Of a stretch of DNA of 37,672 nucleotides, positions 25,541 to 33,647 are shown piece after piece; position 1 is the first letter of the stretch; every line of letters starts with the position of its first letter. Origin of the DNA: CAZTAR01 sp043813895 (lineage in GTDB: Bacteria > Planctomycetota > Phycisphaerae > UBA1845 > UTPLA1). Under the pieces are notes generated by a model. The model saw only the letters and a program-made list of their open reading frames with translations, was not told where the DNA came from and ran no database searches. Location: positions 1-37,672 of the forward strand of contig JBDRKQ010000165.1 in NCBI GenBank assembly GCA_043813895.1, given 5' to 3'. Both the position numbers and the translations under genes were made by a program.

Positions 25541-26572
25541 CTAGTCGGCTCTCTCCCTGACGGCTTTGATCATCATCGGGATGACCTTGTTCAGGTTGCC
25601 GACGATACCGTAATGGGCGACGGCGAAGATGGGAGCCTCCTTGTCCCGGTTGATGGCGATGATCTTCGCGGATTCCTCCATGCCCGCACGATGCTGCACC
25701 TGCCCGCTGATGCCGCACGCGATGTAGAGCGCGGGGCGGACGGTTGTTCCGGTCTGGCCGACTTGATACTCCTTGCCAATGAAACCGCTGTCCACGGCGG
25801 CCCGAGAAGCGCCGACAGCGCCGCCGATCGCGCCGGCCAGATCGCGGATGAGCTGGAAGTTCTCCTTGCTGCCGACACCGCCGCCGCCGGCGACGATCAC
25901 GCGGGCAGCCTTCAGGTTGACGGTCTTGGGCACGCGGTGGCGTTCGATGAGTTTGACGGCAAGATCGAAGTCGCCCAGCTCGATCGCCTCATCGATGATC
26001 TCGCCTTTGCGGTTTGGGTCCGGCTCATTCAACCGCATCACACCTTCTCGCACCGTGGCCATCTGGGGCCAGCGATCGTAGTTGATGATGGTGGCGATGA
26101 TGTTGCCGCCGAAAGCCGGCCTGACCTGCAAGAGCAAGTCCTTGTGCGTCGTCTTGGCCTTGCGCTCTACGTAGTCGCCGATTGCAAGGTCGGTGCAGTC
26201 CGCCGTGAGGCCGGCCTTCATCTCGGAGGCGATTCGCGGGGCAAGGTCCCTGCCGATGGGCGTGGCGCCGTAAACGACCACCTGCGGCTTGTGCTTCGCG
26301 ATCAGGCGGCACATCACCCGGGCGTATGGAAGCGTGCGGTAGTGTTCGAGTTCGCCGTGATCGACGTGGTACACCTTGTCGGCGCCATGTGTGATGAGCG
26401 TTTTCGCCAGCTCACGTATGTTCGAGCCTGGCAGGACCGCGCCCATCTTGACGTGGAGCCGATCGGCCAACTCCCGCGCCTTCGTGCACAGTTCGAGCGC
26501 GACATCGCTGAGGCTTCCGTCTTCCTGCTCCGCGAAGACCCAGATTTCGCCTTTTCGGTTCGGTTCGATCAT
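25541..26572 (-). CDS. etfA: Electron transfer flavoprotein alpha subunit
   Basis: A 343-residue protein. The N-terminal domain (to about 200) opens IWVFAEQEDGSLSDVALEL. The C-terminal FAD domain has VIVAGGGGVGSKENFQLI, AVGASRAAVDSGFIG, QVGQTGTTVRPALYIACGI and IIAINRDKEAPIFAVAHYG, the FAD signature of EtfA. With EtfB it shuttles electrons from acyl-CoA dehydrogenase to the quinone pool. It lies 29 bp downstream of etfB and upstream of the dehydrogenase, its likely partner. No ETF-quinone oxidoreductase gene is in the window. Confidence 0.97.
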   Translation of the reverse strand: MIEPNRKGEIWVFAEQEDGSLSDVALELCTKARELADRLHVKMGAVLPGSNIRELAKTLITHGADKVYHVDHGELEHYRTLPYARVMCRLIAKHKPQVVVYGATPIGRDLAPRIASEMKAGLTADCTDLAIGDYVERKAKTTHKDLLLQVRPAFGGNIIATIINYDRWPQMATVREGVMRLNEPDPNRKGEIIDEAIELGDFDLAVKLIERHRVPKTVNLKAARVIVAGGGGVGSKENFQLIRDLAGAIGGAVGASRAAVDSGFIGKEYQVGQTGTTVRPALYIACGISGQVQHRAGMEESAKIIAINRDKEAPIFAVAHYGIVGNLNKVIPMMIKAVRERAD

Positions 26573-26601
26573 CTCGTATTCCCGTGCGCCCGACGATCAA
26601 C

Positions 26602-27516
26602 TCATCCAAACGTGTGATCGACGATCAACTCGTGCATCATGTCTCTGACGCCTTGCTCAGTCGGCGGGACCTCTGTGAATCCCTCCTTGGTCAGGACGAT
26701 CGATTGGACGCGGTGGACCTTGGTCGGCGAACCGGCCAGTCCGCACCACTGCATGTCGGCCTTGATGAAGTCGAGGTCCCACTGCTCGATCAGCAGGTCG
26801 TTCATTGTAAGCTGTTCGACGCGACGTGCGGTCTCGCCGTCGCGGCCTTCAGCATCGGCATCAGGCATCTCGGCGGCAACGCCCTTGGCGACCTCGTAGG
26901 CAGTGAGCGCGCGCTTGTATCGCATCACACGTCTGGCGGCCGGCGGGGCAGGTGTGTTGGCGGTGTCGAGCACCGTGAACAACGCCGGAAGCGGGGTCTC
27001 GACGATTTCCCAGCCGTTGCCGACGTTTCGCCGAACACGTGCCTTGACCTCGTCCAGCGCAACGATGCGCTCGAAGTACGTGACCTGGGGAATGCCGAGC
27101 TTCTCGGCAAGCTGCGGACCGACCTGGGCGGTGTCGCCGTCGATGGCCTGTCGCCCGCAGAAAACCAGATCATATCGCTCGATCTTCTTGATCGCCTGGC
27201 TGAGGATGTAGCTCGTCGCGAGCGTGTCGCTGCCCGCGGCCCTCCGATCGGTGAGGAGCAGAACGCGATCAGCGCCTCGGAAAAGGGACTCGCGAAGCGT
27301 ATCGCTCGCATTGGGCGGCCCCATGGTCAAGACGGTGACGGAGCCGCCATACGCGTCCCTGATGCGGAGGGCGGCTTCGAGCGCGTGGAGATCCTCGGGA
27401 TTGAAGACGGTGGGGAGCGCGGCGCGATTGACAGTCCCGTCCTCGTTCATCACGTCGCCCGTGATATTGGCCGTGTCGGGAACCTGTTTCACGCAGACGA
27501 TACAATCGTAGCCCAA
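26602..27516 (-). CDS. etfB: Electron transfer flavoprotein beta subunit
   Basis: A 304-residue protein, longer than the usual 250-260. It has the EtfB pattern CIVCVKQVPDTANITGDV, FNPEDLHALEAALRI, VTVLTMGPPNASDTLRES, YDLVFCGRQAIDGDTAQVGP and ADMQWCGLAGSPTKV. The start codon appears to be TTG (27516-27514), because GGGAGG (27528-27523) lies six bases upstream and no ATG or GTG is at the domain start. It is the first gene of etfB-etfA-acd, behind a sigma-70-like promoter at 27589-27617. Confidence 0.96.
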   Translation of the reverse strand: MGYDCIVCVKQVPDTANITGDVMNEDGTVNRAALPTVFNPEDLHALEAALRIRDAYGGSVTVLTMGPPNASDTLRESLFRGADRVLLLTDRRAAGSDTLATSYILSQAIKKIERYDLVFCGRQAIDGDTAQVGPQLAEKLGIPQVTYFERIVALDEVKARVRRNVGNGWEIVETPLPALFTVLDTANTPAPPAARRVMRYKRALTAYEVAKGVAAEMPDADAEGRDGETARRVEQLTMNDLLIEQWDLDFIKADMQWCGLAGSPTKVHRVQSIVLTKEGFTEVPPTEQGVRDMMHELIVDHTFG

Positions 27517-27588
27517 GAGTAGCCTCCCTATGCCGAAACCCTGTTTGGGCGATGGATATCGATATTGCCCACCGCTCCGGGCGTGAAG

Positions 27589-27617
27589 ACATTAGCGTTT
27601 TACAGAGGGGGCGTCAA
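27589..27617 (-). promoter_or_regulatory. Sigma-70-like promoter of etfB-etfA-acd
   Basis: On the minus strand TTGACG (27617-27612) and TAATGT (27594-27589) are separated by exactly 17 bp. The predicted leader to the TTG start of etfB is about 65 nt. Confidence 0.6.
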
Positions 27618-27654
27618 GCACAGCGCGGCCTCCGGCCGCAGCTGAAGGGATCAG

Positions 27655-27712
27655 ATCAAGGGATCGAGGGACCGATCCCTCACCCCCTCGGTCCCTAGGT
27701 CCCTCAGTCCCG
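27655..27712 (-). terminator. Hairpin cluster after fabI, possible terminator
   Basis: A series of gaggga/tccctc blocks can pair several ways: gaggga (27666-27671) with tccctc (27676-27681), or agggaccga with tcggtccct (27688-27696). It lies 15-70 bases after the fabI stop and upstream of the etfB promoter. There is no U-run, so it may not be a classical terminator. Confidence 0.4.
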
Positions 27713-27726
27713 ACGGCCGCGCCGCG

Positions 27727-28500
27727 CTACCACCCTATGATGCTATAGCCCGCATCTACGTAGTGGATTTCGCCGGTGATCCCACTTGAGAGTTCGCTGA
27801 GTAGATAGAGCCCTGCCTTAGCGACCTCATCAGGCGAGATGTTGCGCTTGAGCGGCGACTTGGCTGGGTAGTGATCGAGCACCTTGTCAAAACCGGAGAT
27901 TCCCGCAGAGCTGAGAGTGCGGCAGGGACCGGCGCTGATGCCGTTGACGCGCACGCGGCGCAGATCGCCCAGATCGGCGGCAAGGTAACGTACGCTGCTC
28001 TCGAGTGCGGCCTTGCAGACACCCATGACGTTGTAACCGGGCACGACCTTCTGGGCGCCGAGATACGAGAGTGTCAGAACGGATCCGCCTTCACGCAGGA
28101 TGTGAAACGCTTTCTGGCAAATGGCTATGAGGGAGTACGCGCTGATGTTCATCGCGAGTTCAAAATCAGCGCGGCGCGTTTGCCAGAAACGGTTCGCCAG
28201 ACACTCCCGCGGTGCAAAGGCGACCGCGTGTACGATGAAGTCGATACTGCCGTATGCTTGGCCTACCTTCCCGACAAAGCGCTCGATGTCGGCGTCCTGG
28301 GTCACGTCACAGGGAATGACGATCTCTGCGCCGATGAGATCGGTGACGGACCGGACTCGCCGTTCCATCTTCTCGCCCGGAAGATGGCTGAAGGCCATTG
28401 TGGCGCCTTCAGCATGCAGTCGCTGCGCAATGGACCACGCGAGGCTGTCGCCGTTCGCGACGCCAAGAATGATCCCCTTCTTGCCGGACATGAGTCCCAT
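27727..28500 (-). CDS. fabI: Enoyl-[acyl-carrier-protein] reductase (NADH)
   Basis: A 257-residue SDR-type FabI, the last reductive step in each fatty acid elongation cycle. It has GIILGVANGDSLAWSIAQRL (the FabI nucleotide loop), HAVAFAPRECLANRF, SYLGAQKVVPGYNVMGVCK (Tyr146, catalytic Tyr156 and Lys163, the same numbers as in E. coli FabI) and NGISAGPCRTLSSAGI. The start ATG at 28500 has GGAGA upstream. It is divergent from the LPS locus and lies upstream of, but separately transcribed from, the etf operon as judged by the promoter between them. Confidence 0.97.
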   Translation of the reverse strand: MGLMSGKKGIILGVANGDSLAWSIAQRLHAEGATMAFSHLPGEKMERRVRSVTDLIGAEIVIPCDVTQDADIERFVGKVGQAYGSIDFIVHAVAFAPRECLANRFWQTRRADFELAMNISAYSLIAICQKAFHILREGGSVLTLSYLGAQKVVPGYNVMGVCKAALESSVRYLAADLGDLRRVRVNGISAGPCRTLSSAGISGFDKVLDHYPAKSPLKRNISPDEVAKAGLYLLSELSSGITGEIHYVDAGYSIIGW

Positions 28501-28640
28501 TGGACGGTTCTCCTGATCGCACTGTCTGCCTGCCGGTGTCCAGAGGAAGAAATCACGTAGACCGGAGGCCTCGGGAATCTAGTTAGGCGACATTGGGAAT
28601 TCCACGTGTCACGGCAAAAGATGTTGCAGTCCGATGTGAA

Positions 28641-28669
28641 TTGTAGGCGCGTGGGCGGTGGGCTAGACT
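28641..28669 (+). promoter_or_regulatory. Sigma-70-like promoter of the LPS locus
   Basis: TTGTAG (28641-28646) and TAGACT (28664-28669) are separated by 17 bp, ending about 36 bases before the TTG start of the heptosyltransferase gene. Confidence 0.5.
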
Positions 28670-28705
28670 ACGGCCACATAAGACGCGTGTGGCGGAGGCT
28701 GTGTC

Positions 28706-29860
28706 TTGGCTGAGGTTTCGCGGATTCTCATATCCGTGCCGAACTGGGTTGGGGACGTCGTGATGGCCACGTCCGCGCTGCGCGCGGTCCGACGGCGGTT
28801 TCCCAGCGCCCACATCGTTCATTTGATGCGGCCCTATGTGGCGGACGTGCTGGCCGGAACCGATTTCAGCGATGCGACGGTCTTCTGGTCGGGCAGCGGG
28901 GGTCGTGGGGTCCGCGCTGCGGCGGCGCTCGCGGGCCGGCTGCGCCGCGAACGAATCGATCTCGCGATCCTCTTAACGAATTCCTTCCGGTCCGCCTTGG
29001 TGGCATACCTGTCGGGTGCGACGCGTCGTGTGGGGTATTCGCGGGAAGGGCGGGGGCCGTTCTTGACGGACCGACTCCGGCCGCCGAAAGAGGGCCGCCG
29101 GTTTGTACCGATTCCGGCCTTGGATTACTACAACGCGTTGGCGAAGGCGGTAGGCTGCGACGACCCGGGCGACGCGTTGGAGCTTGGAACGACCCCTGCC
29201 GACGAGGCAGCGATTGATGAACGCCTGGGGAAACGCCGCGGCGACGGGCCGCTCGTTGTGCTGAACCCCGGTGCAAACTACGGATCGGCGAAGTGCTGGC
29301 CGGCGGAGCGATATGCCGCACTGGCGGACGCCCTGACTCGAGAACACGGCGCCCGTGTGGTGGCCTCGCTGGGACCACGGGAGCGGGAGATTGCGGACCG
29401 GCTCGTGGCAGCCGCACAGGAGCCGATCGAGGTCTTCGTCGATCCGCCGCTCGGGTTGGGACCGCTGAAAGCGCTCGTTCGGCGGTGCCGGCTGCTGATC
29501 ACGAACGATACGGGGCCGCGCCACTTCGCGCCGGCGTTCGGCGTGCCCGTGGTGACGGTATTCGGATCGAGCGATCCGGCGTGGACGGAGACGCGTTTCG
29601 CGAAGGAACGGATCGCGATGCTCAATCTCGAGTGTCAGCCGTGCATGGAGCGTGTGTGCCCGTTGAAGCACCACGACTGTATGCGGAAGTTGGAGCCCTC
29701 GGTTGTGCTGGAGAAGGCGGCGGAGTTGTTGGCGTGCGGTCCGGTGAGTAAGCAGATCAACGAACAGAATGGTCAGTTTGGGTGCCCTGCCCCTTCCAAG
29801 GGTGGGGGACGGATCCCGAGAAACCGCTCTGCCGAGAATCCCTTCTCGGCATCGACCTGA
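28706..29860 (+). CDS. waaF: LPS heptosyltransferase II-like protein (GT9)
   Basis: A 384-residue GT9 enzyme that transfers L-glycero-D-manno-heptose from ADP-heptose to the LPS inner core, on the cytoplasmic face. Seen are ISVPNWVGDVVMATSALRAV (Asp17 at the catalytic position), GYSREGRGPFLTDRL, VVLNPGANYGSAKCWP, LITNDTGPRHFAPAFGVPVV and TVFGSSDP. A CQPCMERVCPLKHHDCM cysteine cluster is typical of WaaF relatives. The start is TTG at 28706, with GGAGG (28694-28698) seven bases upstream. The family part ends near residue 350. The last 27 codons and the TGA come from intergenic-type repeats (29780-29860), giving CPAPSKGGGRIPRNRSAENP, so the tail is probably not functional protein. Confidence 0.93.
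   Translation: MAEVSRILISVPNWVGDVVMATSALRAVRRRFPSAHIVHLMRPYVADVLAGTDFSDATVFWSGSGGRGVRAAAALAGRLRRERIDLAILLTNSFRSALVAYLSGATRRVGYSREGRGPFLTDRLRPPKEGRRFVPIPALDYYNALAKAVGCDDPGDALELGTTPADEAAIDERLGKRRGDGPLVVLNPGANYGSAKCWPAERYAALADALTREHGARVVASLGPREREIADRLVAAAQEPIEVFVDPPLGLGPLKALVRRCRLLITNDTGPRHFAPAFGVPVVTVFGSSDPAWTETRFAKERIAMLNLECQPCMERVCPLKHHDCMRKLEPSVVLEKAAELLACGPVSKQINEQNGQFGCPAPSKGGGRIPRNRSAENPFSAST
29780..29813 (+). repeat. GC hairpin repeat, family B, copy 1
   Basis: Core sequence ccctgccccttccaagggt followed by gggggacgga. The C-rich arm pairs with the G-rich arm around a ttccaa loop, with two G-U pairs. It lies inside the 3' end of the heptosyltransferase ORF. The other copies are at 30914-30945 and 35706-35739, in the same orientation. 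Confidence 0.85.
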
Positions 29861-29889
29861 GGGCCGAGAAAGGATTCTCGGCCCAGCGA
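29826..29889. repeat. Double-hairpin repeat, family A, copy 2
   Basis: Matches the copy at 8953-9016 at 59 of 64 positions. Hairpin 1 is gccgagaatcccttctcggc (29831-29850). Hairpin 2 is gccgagaaaggattctcggc (29863-29882), extendable to a 10-bp stem. The stop codon of the heptosyltransferase gene (29858-29860) falls between the two. Confidence 0.85.
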
Positions 29890-29896
29890 AAAAACC

Positions 29897-29944
29897 TGTG
29901 GCACACTTTGACTGCGGTCGTCGGCCGCGCTGTGCCACACTTTG
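29897..29944. repeat. Inverted repeat, family C
   Basis: tgtggcac (29897-29904) and gtgccaca (29932-29939) pair around a GC-rich loop that contains cgtcggccgcg. Related tgtgccacactt...gccaca segments occur at 13835-13880, and a gtggcac fragment at 22151. Confidence 0.65.
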
Positions 29945-29996
29945 GTTGCGGTCGGGCGCAGCGGTTTGTTACGTTTGACGGAGTCCTCGACTGCGG

Positions 29997-30875
29997 ATGA
30001 TGTTGACCAGAGACTACGTTTGGATCGATCCTCCCTTTCGCGATCACTTGCGTCGCGCGGGACTGGAGTGCGTCGCATCAGTGCTGGCCTGCACGGGCAA
30101 CAGGCTCGCGGCGTGGAGCCGGACGACGGATACAATCTGGCAGGATCTGATCGGTTCGTCTTCCTCCGTCTATATCAAGCGTTACCACTATCCGCGATGC
30201 TCCGATCGCTTGCGCGGGGCGTTTCGGGGAACGTTTCTCAAAGCGAGCCGGGCCAGGAGCGAGTTTCGGGCGCTTCGGCTGATGCGGCAACTGGGCATCC
30301 AGGCGGTGCGACCGATCGCCTTTGGGGAACGTCGTGTCGCCGGCTTCGTACGGAGTTGCTTCCTGATTACGGAGTCCGTGCCGGATGCGATGCCGCTTTC
30401 GTCCTTTATCAAGACCTTCAGCGACTGCGCGGATTCGGATGCCGCTCGCCGCGGGCGGTGGGAAATCCTGACTTCGCTGGCGAAACAGGTTCGCCACATG
30501 CACGAGGCGGGGTTCGTCCATCGAGACCTGTTTTGGCGAAACGTGTTGATCCGTGTCTTGCCCGGCGATCGTTTCGAGTTCTACTTCCTGGACGCCTCGG
30601 TCGGGAAGCGGATTCGCTTGCTGCAACGCCGCCAGGATAGCATCGTTCGGGACATCGCAGCGATGGGTGTCCTGACACCGAAGTTCTGCTCAAAGGCAGA
30701 TCAGTTGCGGTTTCTCCTGACCTACCTGAACAAGAAGCACCTTGATGCACGGGACTGCGAGTGGCTTCGGCGGGTTCAGGCGAAGTCGGACTTGTTTCGC
30801 GATACGGAAGTGCAGCGGCTGGAGCGCGGGCACGTGTTCGACCCGCCCATCCTGACGGAAGTCGGTCGGACGTAG
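29997..30875 (+). CDS. LPS core kinase-like protein A (Kdo/WaaP/InaA superfamily)
   Basis: A 292-residue protein-kinase-fold enzyme, predicted to phosphorylate a sugar of the LPS inner core at the inner membrane. Key residues are Lys61 in SVYIKRYHY (ATP lysine), HRDLFWRNVLI with catalytic Asp177 and Asn182, and Asp199 in YFLDAS (metal Asp). The C-terminal DQLRFLLTYLNKK helix is also typical of the InaA/KdkA group. Two ATGs in tandem (29997, 30000) are possible starts, and the Shine-Dalgarno is weak. It is separated from the heptosyltransferase gene by 136 bp of repeats. The exact phosphate acceptor (Kdo or heptose) cannot be read from the sequence. Confidence 0.88.
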   Translation: MMLTRDYVWIDPPFRDHLRRAGLECVASVLACTGNRLAAWSRTTDTIWQDLIGSSSSVYIKRYHYPRCSDRLRGAFRGTFLKASRARSEFRALRLMRQLGIQAVRPIAFGERRVAGFVRSCFLITESVPDAMPLSSFIKTFSDCADSDAARRGRWEILTSLAKQVRHMHEAGFVHRDLFWRNVLIRVLPGDRFEFYFLDASVGKRIRLLQRRQDSIVRDIAAMGVLTPKFCSKADQLRFLLTYLNKKHLDARDCEWLRRVQAKSDLFRDTEVQRLERGHVFDPPILTEVGRT

Positions 30876-30913
30876 AGTCTATCTCAGCATTGCGGCGCCT
30901 GCGCCAAAGCGCC

Positions 30914-30945
30914 GGTGCCCCGTCCCTTCAGGGGTGGGGGACGGA
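30914..30945 (+). repeat. GC hairpin repeat, family B, copy 2
   Basis: ggtgccccgtcccttcagg continues into ggtgggggacgga. The 9-nt arms pair around ttca with two G-U pairs. It lies between kinase genes A and B. Confidence 0.85.
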
Positions 30946-30981
30946 CATGCAGACTGCTGCAAGCGCCTCTCAGATATTCAA

Positions 30982-31917
30982 ATGCGTGAGCAACTGACAT
31001 GGGTTGAACCCGAGATGGAGCAAGTGCTGAAGGCGGCCGGCCTGCGGCAGTACGGAGACTACGTCGCCTGCAAACTCGGCAAAGTCGTCGGCCAATCGGG
31101 CACCACACTGACCAAACGGATCCGGCTGGCAACTTCGAGCGGGCACGGAGTGTACTTTCTAAAAGTGTATCGCTACAGCGGCAGGGGCTGGCGGCATCGG
31201 AGTGCGGTCGGGCCTTGGCGCCGGCATGACAAGGGCTTTACAGAAGCACGAAACTATCGCATCCTGCGAGAGCATTGCGGACTCTTGGTGCCAGACGTGG
31301 TTTGCCACGGGTGTCGTCGCCGGTGGTATGGTGTGGTGGACGCATTCATCCTGACTCGCGGTGTGCCGGGCGCGATTCCCTTGGACGAGTTGGCGGCAAA
31401 CCGGTGGCCGGACGCCCACAAGGCATTCGAGGACCCAGCACGCCGGCACCTGCTGCGGTCCACGGCCCGGATCGTCTCTCGGATGCACGCGGCGGGCTTC
31501 TACCACGTGGATCTTCAGTGGCGTAATCTACTCGTGGCAAACGACGAGCGTCCTCATCCAGCGGTTTACGTGATCGACTCGACACGGGGTGGGTTGCGGC
31601 GCTGCGGCATCTATCGTGCGCACGGGCAACTCCGCGACCTGTCGAGCCTGTGCAAGCAGGCGCGGGTTTCGATGACGCGGACGGAGCAGCTTCGTTGGCT
31701 GCGAGATTATCTGGGCGCTGAGGCATCGCGCAGGAATGACATGACCGAGTGCGCCGCTTGGCCGGCCGCCCGGCTTGCCGTTTGGCGAATCGACCGTTTA
31801 CGTTATTCCTGCGCAACTCCTGAGAAGCCGGTGACGAAGTGTTCGTCGACGGTTCGTGCAATGATTCGAACGATCCTCCTCGATCGCAGCATCAAGGACA
31901 ACGACGTATCGGCATGA
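30982..31917 (+). CDS. LPS core kinase-like protein B
   Basis: A 311-residue paralogue of kinase A. The start at ATG 30982 (MREQLTWVEP) is preferred over an upstream in-frame ATG at 30934, because the latter lies in repeat B. Lys61 (VYFLKVYRYS), Asp177 and Asn182 (HVDLQWRNLLV) and Asp199 (YVIDSTRGG) fall at exactly the same residue numbers as in kinase A. The HRD arginine is Val here, as allowed in several sugar and small-molecule kinases. A tail of about 45 residues follows the domain. The TGA overlaps the ATG of the next gene (ATGA at 31914), so translation is coupled. Confidence 0.85.
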   Translation: MREQLTWVEPEMEQVLKAAGLRQYGDYVACKLGKVVGQSGTTLTKRIRLATSSGHGVYFLKVYRYSGRGWRHRSAVGPWRRHDKGFTEARNYRILREHCGLLVPDVVCHGCRRRWYGVVDAFILTRGVPGAIPLDELAANRWPDAHKAFEDPARRHLLRSTARIVSRMHAAGFYHVDLQWRNLLVANDERPHPAVYVIDSTRGGLRRCGIYRAHGQLRDLSSLCKQARVSMTRTEQLRWLRDYLGAEASRRNDMTECAAWPAARLAVWRIDRLRYSCATPEKPVTKCSSTVRAMIRTILLDRSIKDNDVSA

Positions 31918-33647
31918 GTACGACGATGGCCATCGAATCGGGGCGTGAGCCGCTCCTTCGCGCCGCGGGGCTGGCGGATTTCGACGCCATGATGCGCGCC
32001 GAAGCGGGCGAGGCCGTGGGGTGGCATCGACACCGTGAGGCGGTCCCGCTGGAGATTGCGGCAAACGGACAGGTCTTGCAGTGCTTCCTGAAGCGTGTGT
32101 TCAAGATTCCGCCGAAACATAGCGTTTGGCCCTTACTGCGCGGAAGGGCGGGCATTTCTCAGCCGCGTCAGGAATGGAGGATGCTCGGCGAACTCGAGCA
32201 GGCGGGCATTCCGGCGATGCGACGCGTCGCCTTCGGTGAAGAACGGAAATGCGGCGTGCCAGTGCGAGCGTTTGTGCTGGTCGAGAAGGCGCCGATGCCT
32301 TTCACTTTGGAACACTGGCTCGTGCCGGGCTTCCCGAAGCCGTCGCCGCTCGACGCCCGGCTGCGAGCTCGGCTCTTCTACGAGCTGGGCGGTTTGATCG
32401 GTCGGCTCCACACGGCTGGCTTCCTTTGGCCCGACATGGTGGCAAAGCACATCTTCACCGATCGGGTGGTGGACGGAACCCAGCGCGGCCATTGGCGCTT
32501 CTGTCTGATCGACATCGAACGCATGACGCGCGGGGCGGCCGATGGCTCACCGCAGGCGGTGGACGCCCGGCAGACCGCGAAGCACCTGGGCGCTCTTCGT
32601 AAGAGCCTCATGCCCATGGCGTTATCCCTTGCGGAGTGCCGCCGGTTCTGCGCCGGGTATCGGCGAGAAACGACGCGCGGCGTCCGATCGCCGGGGTCCT
32701 TGCCGCGGGCGAAGGACGCGTGGATCGACAACGGGCTCGGCCCCCGGCTTCCTGACGGCTACGAGCATCCACGACGCATCACGCTCAGTCGGCATCGCGG
32801 TGTGCTGGCGGACGCGCGGGCAGTCTCCCGGCTGAAGCGAGCAGGTCTTGCCGGCTTCAAGGACGTGATGGCCTATCAAAACGGAGGCGAGTTGAGGAAG
32901 CTGGGCCTGCCGTCATACCGGGACCGGATCCGGCTCGAACTCACCGGCGATGACGGCGATACACGGGTGTATTATCTCAAACGGTTTCAGCGGCCGCCGT
33001 TGTGTGAGCAGCTGCGCCGGATGTGTGAGAGTCGCATCGCAATGAGCAGCGCGTGGCGGGAAGTTCACTTCATCACGGTGCTCACGCAGCTCGGGATACC
33101 GACCGTGCGGTCCGTGGCGTTCGGGCAGCGGATGAAGGGCTTCTGGGAGGTCGCGAGTTTCTCGATGACAGAGGACGTCGGGGGCATGTCGCTGGAACGC
33201 CTGGCGAACCGCTCGATCGGCAACGGTCGGGACGCCCCGCCGTGGAAGGAGCGCGTGGAGATCCTACGGCAACTCGCGCTCGTCGTGCGACGGTTGCACG
33301 AGCACGACCTCTTCCACCGGGATTTGTATCTGTGCCACGTCTTCCTGACGCACAATGCGGACGGTAGCGTGGTCCTGCGCCTGCTGGACCTCGCGCGGAT
33401 GTTGTCGCGGCCCGTCCGCCGCCGACGTTGGATGATCAAGGACCTGGCGGCGCTGGACCACAGTTCGCCGGCGCCACTCGTGACACGCGCGGATCGAATG
33501 CGTTTTCTGTATCATTATCTCCCCGAATCGCGGCGGTCCCGTTCCGCAGTGCGGGAGCTGATTTCGTCGGTCCAGGCGCGGGCGCGGCGGATGGCCCGGC
33601 ACGATCAAAGCCGCGCGGGTCGATTTCAAAGGAGCCAGCAGGCGTGA
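31914..33647 (+). CDS. Fused two-domain LPS kinase-like protein
   Basis: A 577-residue protein with two kinase-fold domains in tandem, twice the family length. The N-terminal domain (about 1-265) has Lys60 (QCFLKRVF), then LWPDMVAKHIF where HRDLYLCHxFL is expected (Asp174 and His179 kept, HR replaced by WP) and Asp200 (LIDIERM). The C-terminal domain (about 290-577) has Lys356 (VYYLKRFQRPP), a classical HRDLYLCHVFL (Asp470, His475) and Asp492 (LLDLARM), the WaaP type. WaaP phosphorylates heptose in the inner core. The N-terminal domain could be regulatory or have altered activity. It is coupled to kinase B upstream and to the GT4 gene downstream by 4-bp overlaps. Confidence 0.88.
   Translation: MSTTMAIESGREPLLRAAGLADFDAMMRAEAGEAVGWHRHREAVPLEIAANGQVLQCFLKRVFKIPPKHSVWPLLRGRAGISQPRQEWRMLGELEQAGIPAMRRVAFGEERKCGVPVRAFVLVEKAPMPFTLEHWLVPGFPKPSPLDARLRARLFYELGGLIGRLHTAGFLWPDMVAKHIFTDRVVDGTQRGHWRFCLIDIERMTRGAADGSPQAVDARQTAKHLGALRKSLMPMALSLAECRRFCAGYRRETTRGVRSPGSLPRAKDAWIDNGLGPRLPDGYEHPRRITLSRHRGVLADARAVSRLKRAGLAGFKDVMAYQNGGELRKLGLPSYRDRIRLELTGDDGDTRVYYLKRFQRPPLCEQLRRMCESRIAMSSAWREVHFITVLTQLGIPTVRSVAFGQRMKGFWEVASFSMTEDVGGMSLERLANRSIGNGRDAPPWKERVEILRQLALVVRRLHEHDLFHRDLYLCHVFLTHNADGSVVLRLLDLARMLSRPVRRRRWMIKDLAALDHSSPAPLVTRADRMRFLYHYLPESRRSRSAVRELISSVQARARRMARHDQSRAGRFQRSQQA

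Noticed and set aside
29740..30000. Possible CRISPR array among the hairpin repeats
   Set aside because: Repeats differ in sequence and length, have no regular spacers and no cas genes nearby.
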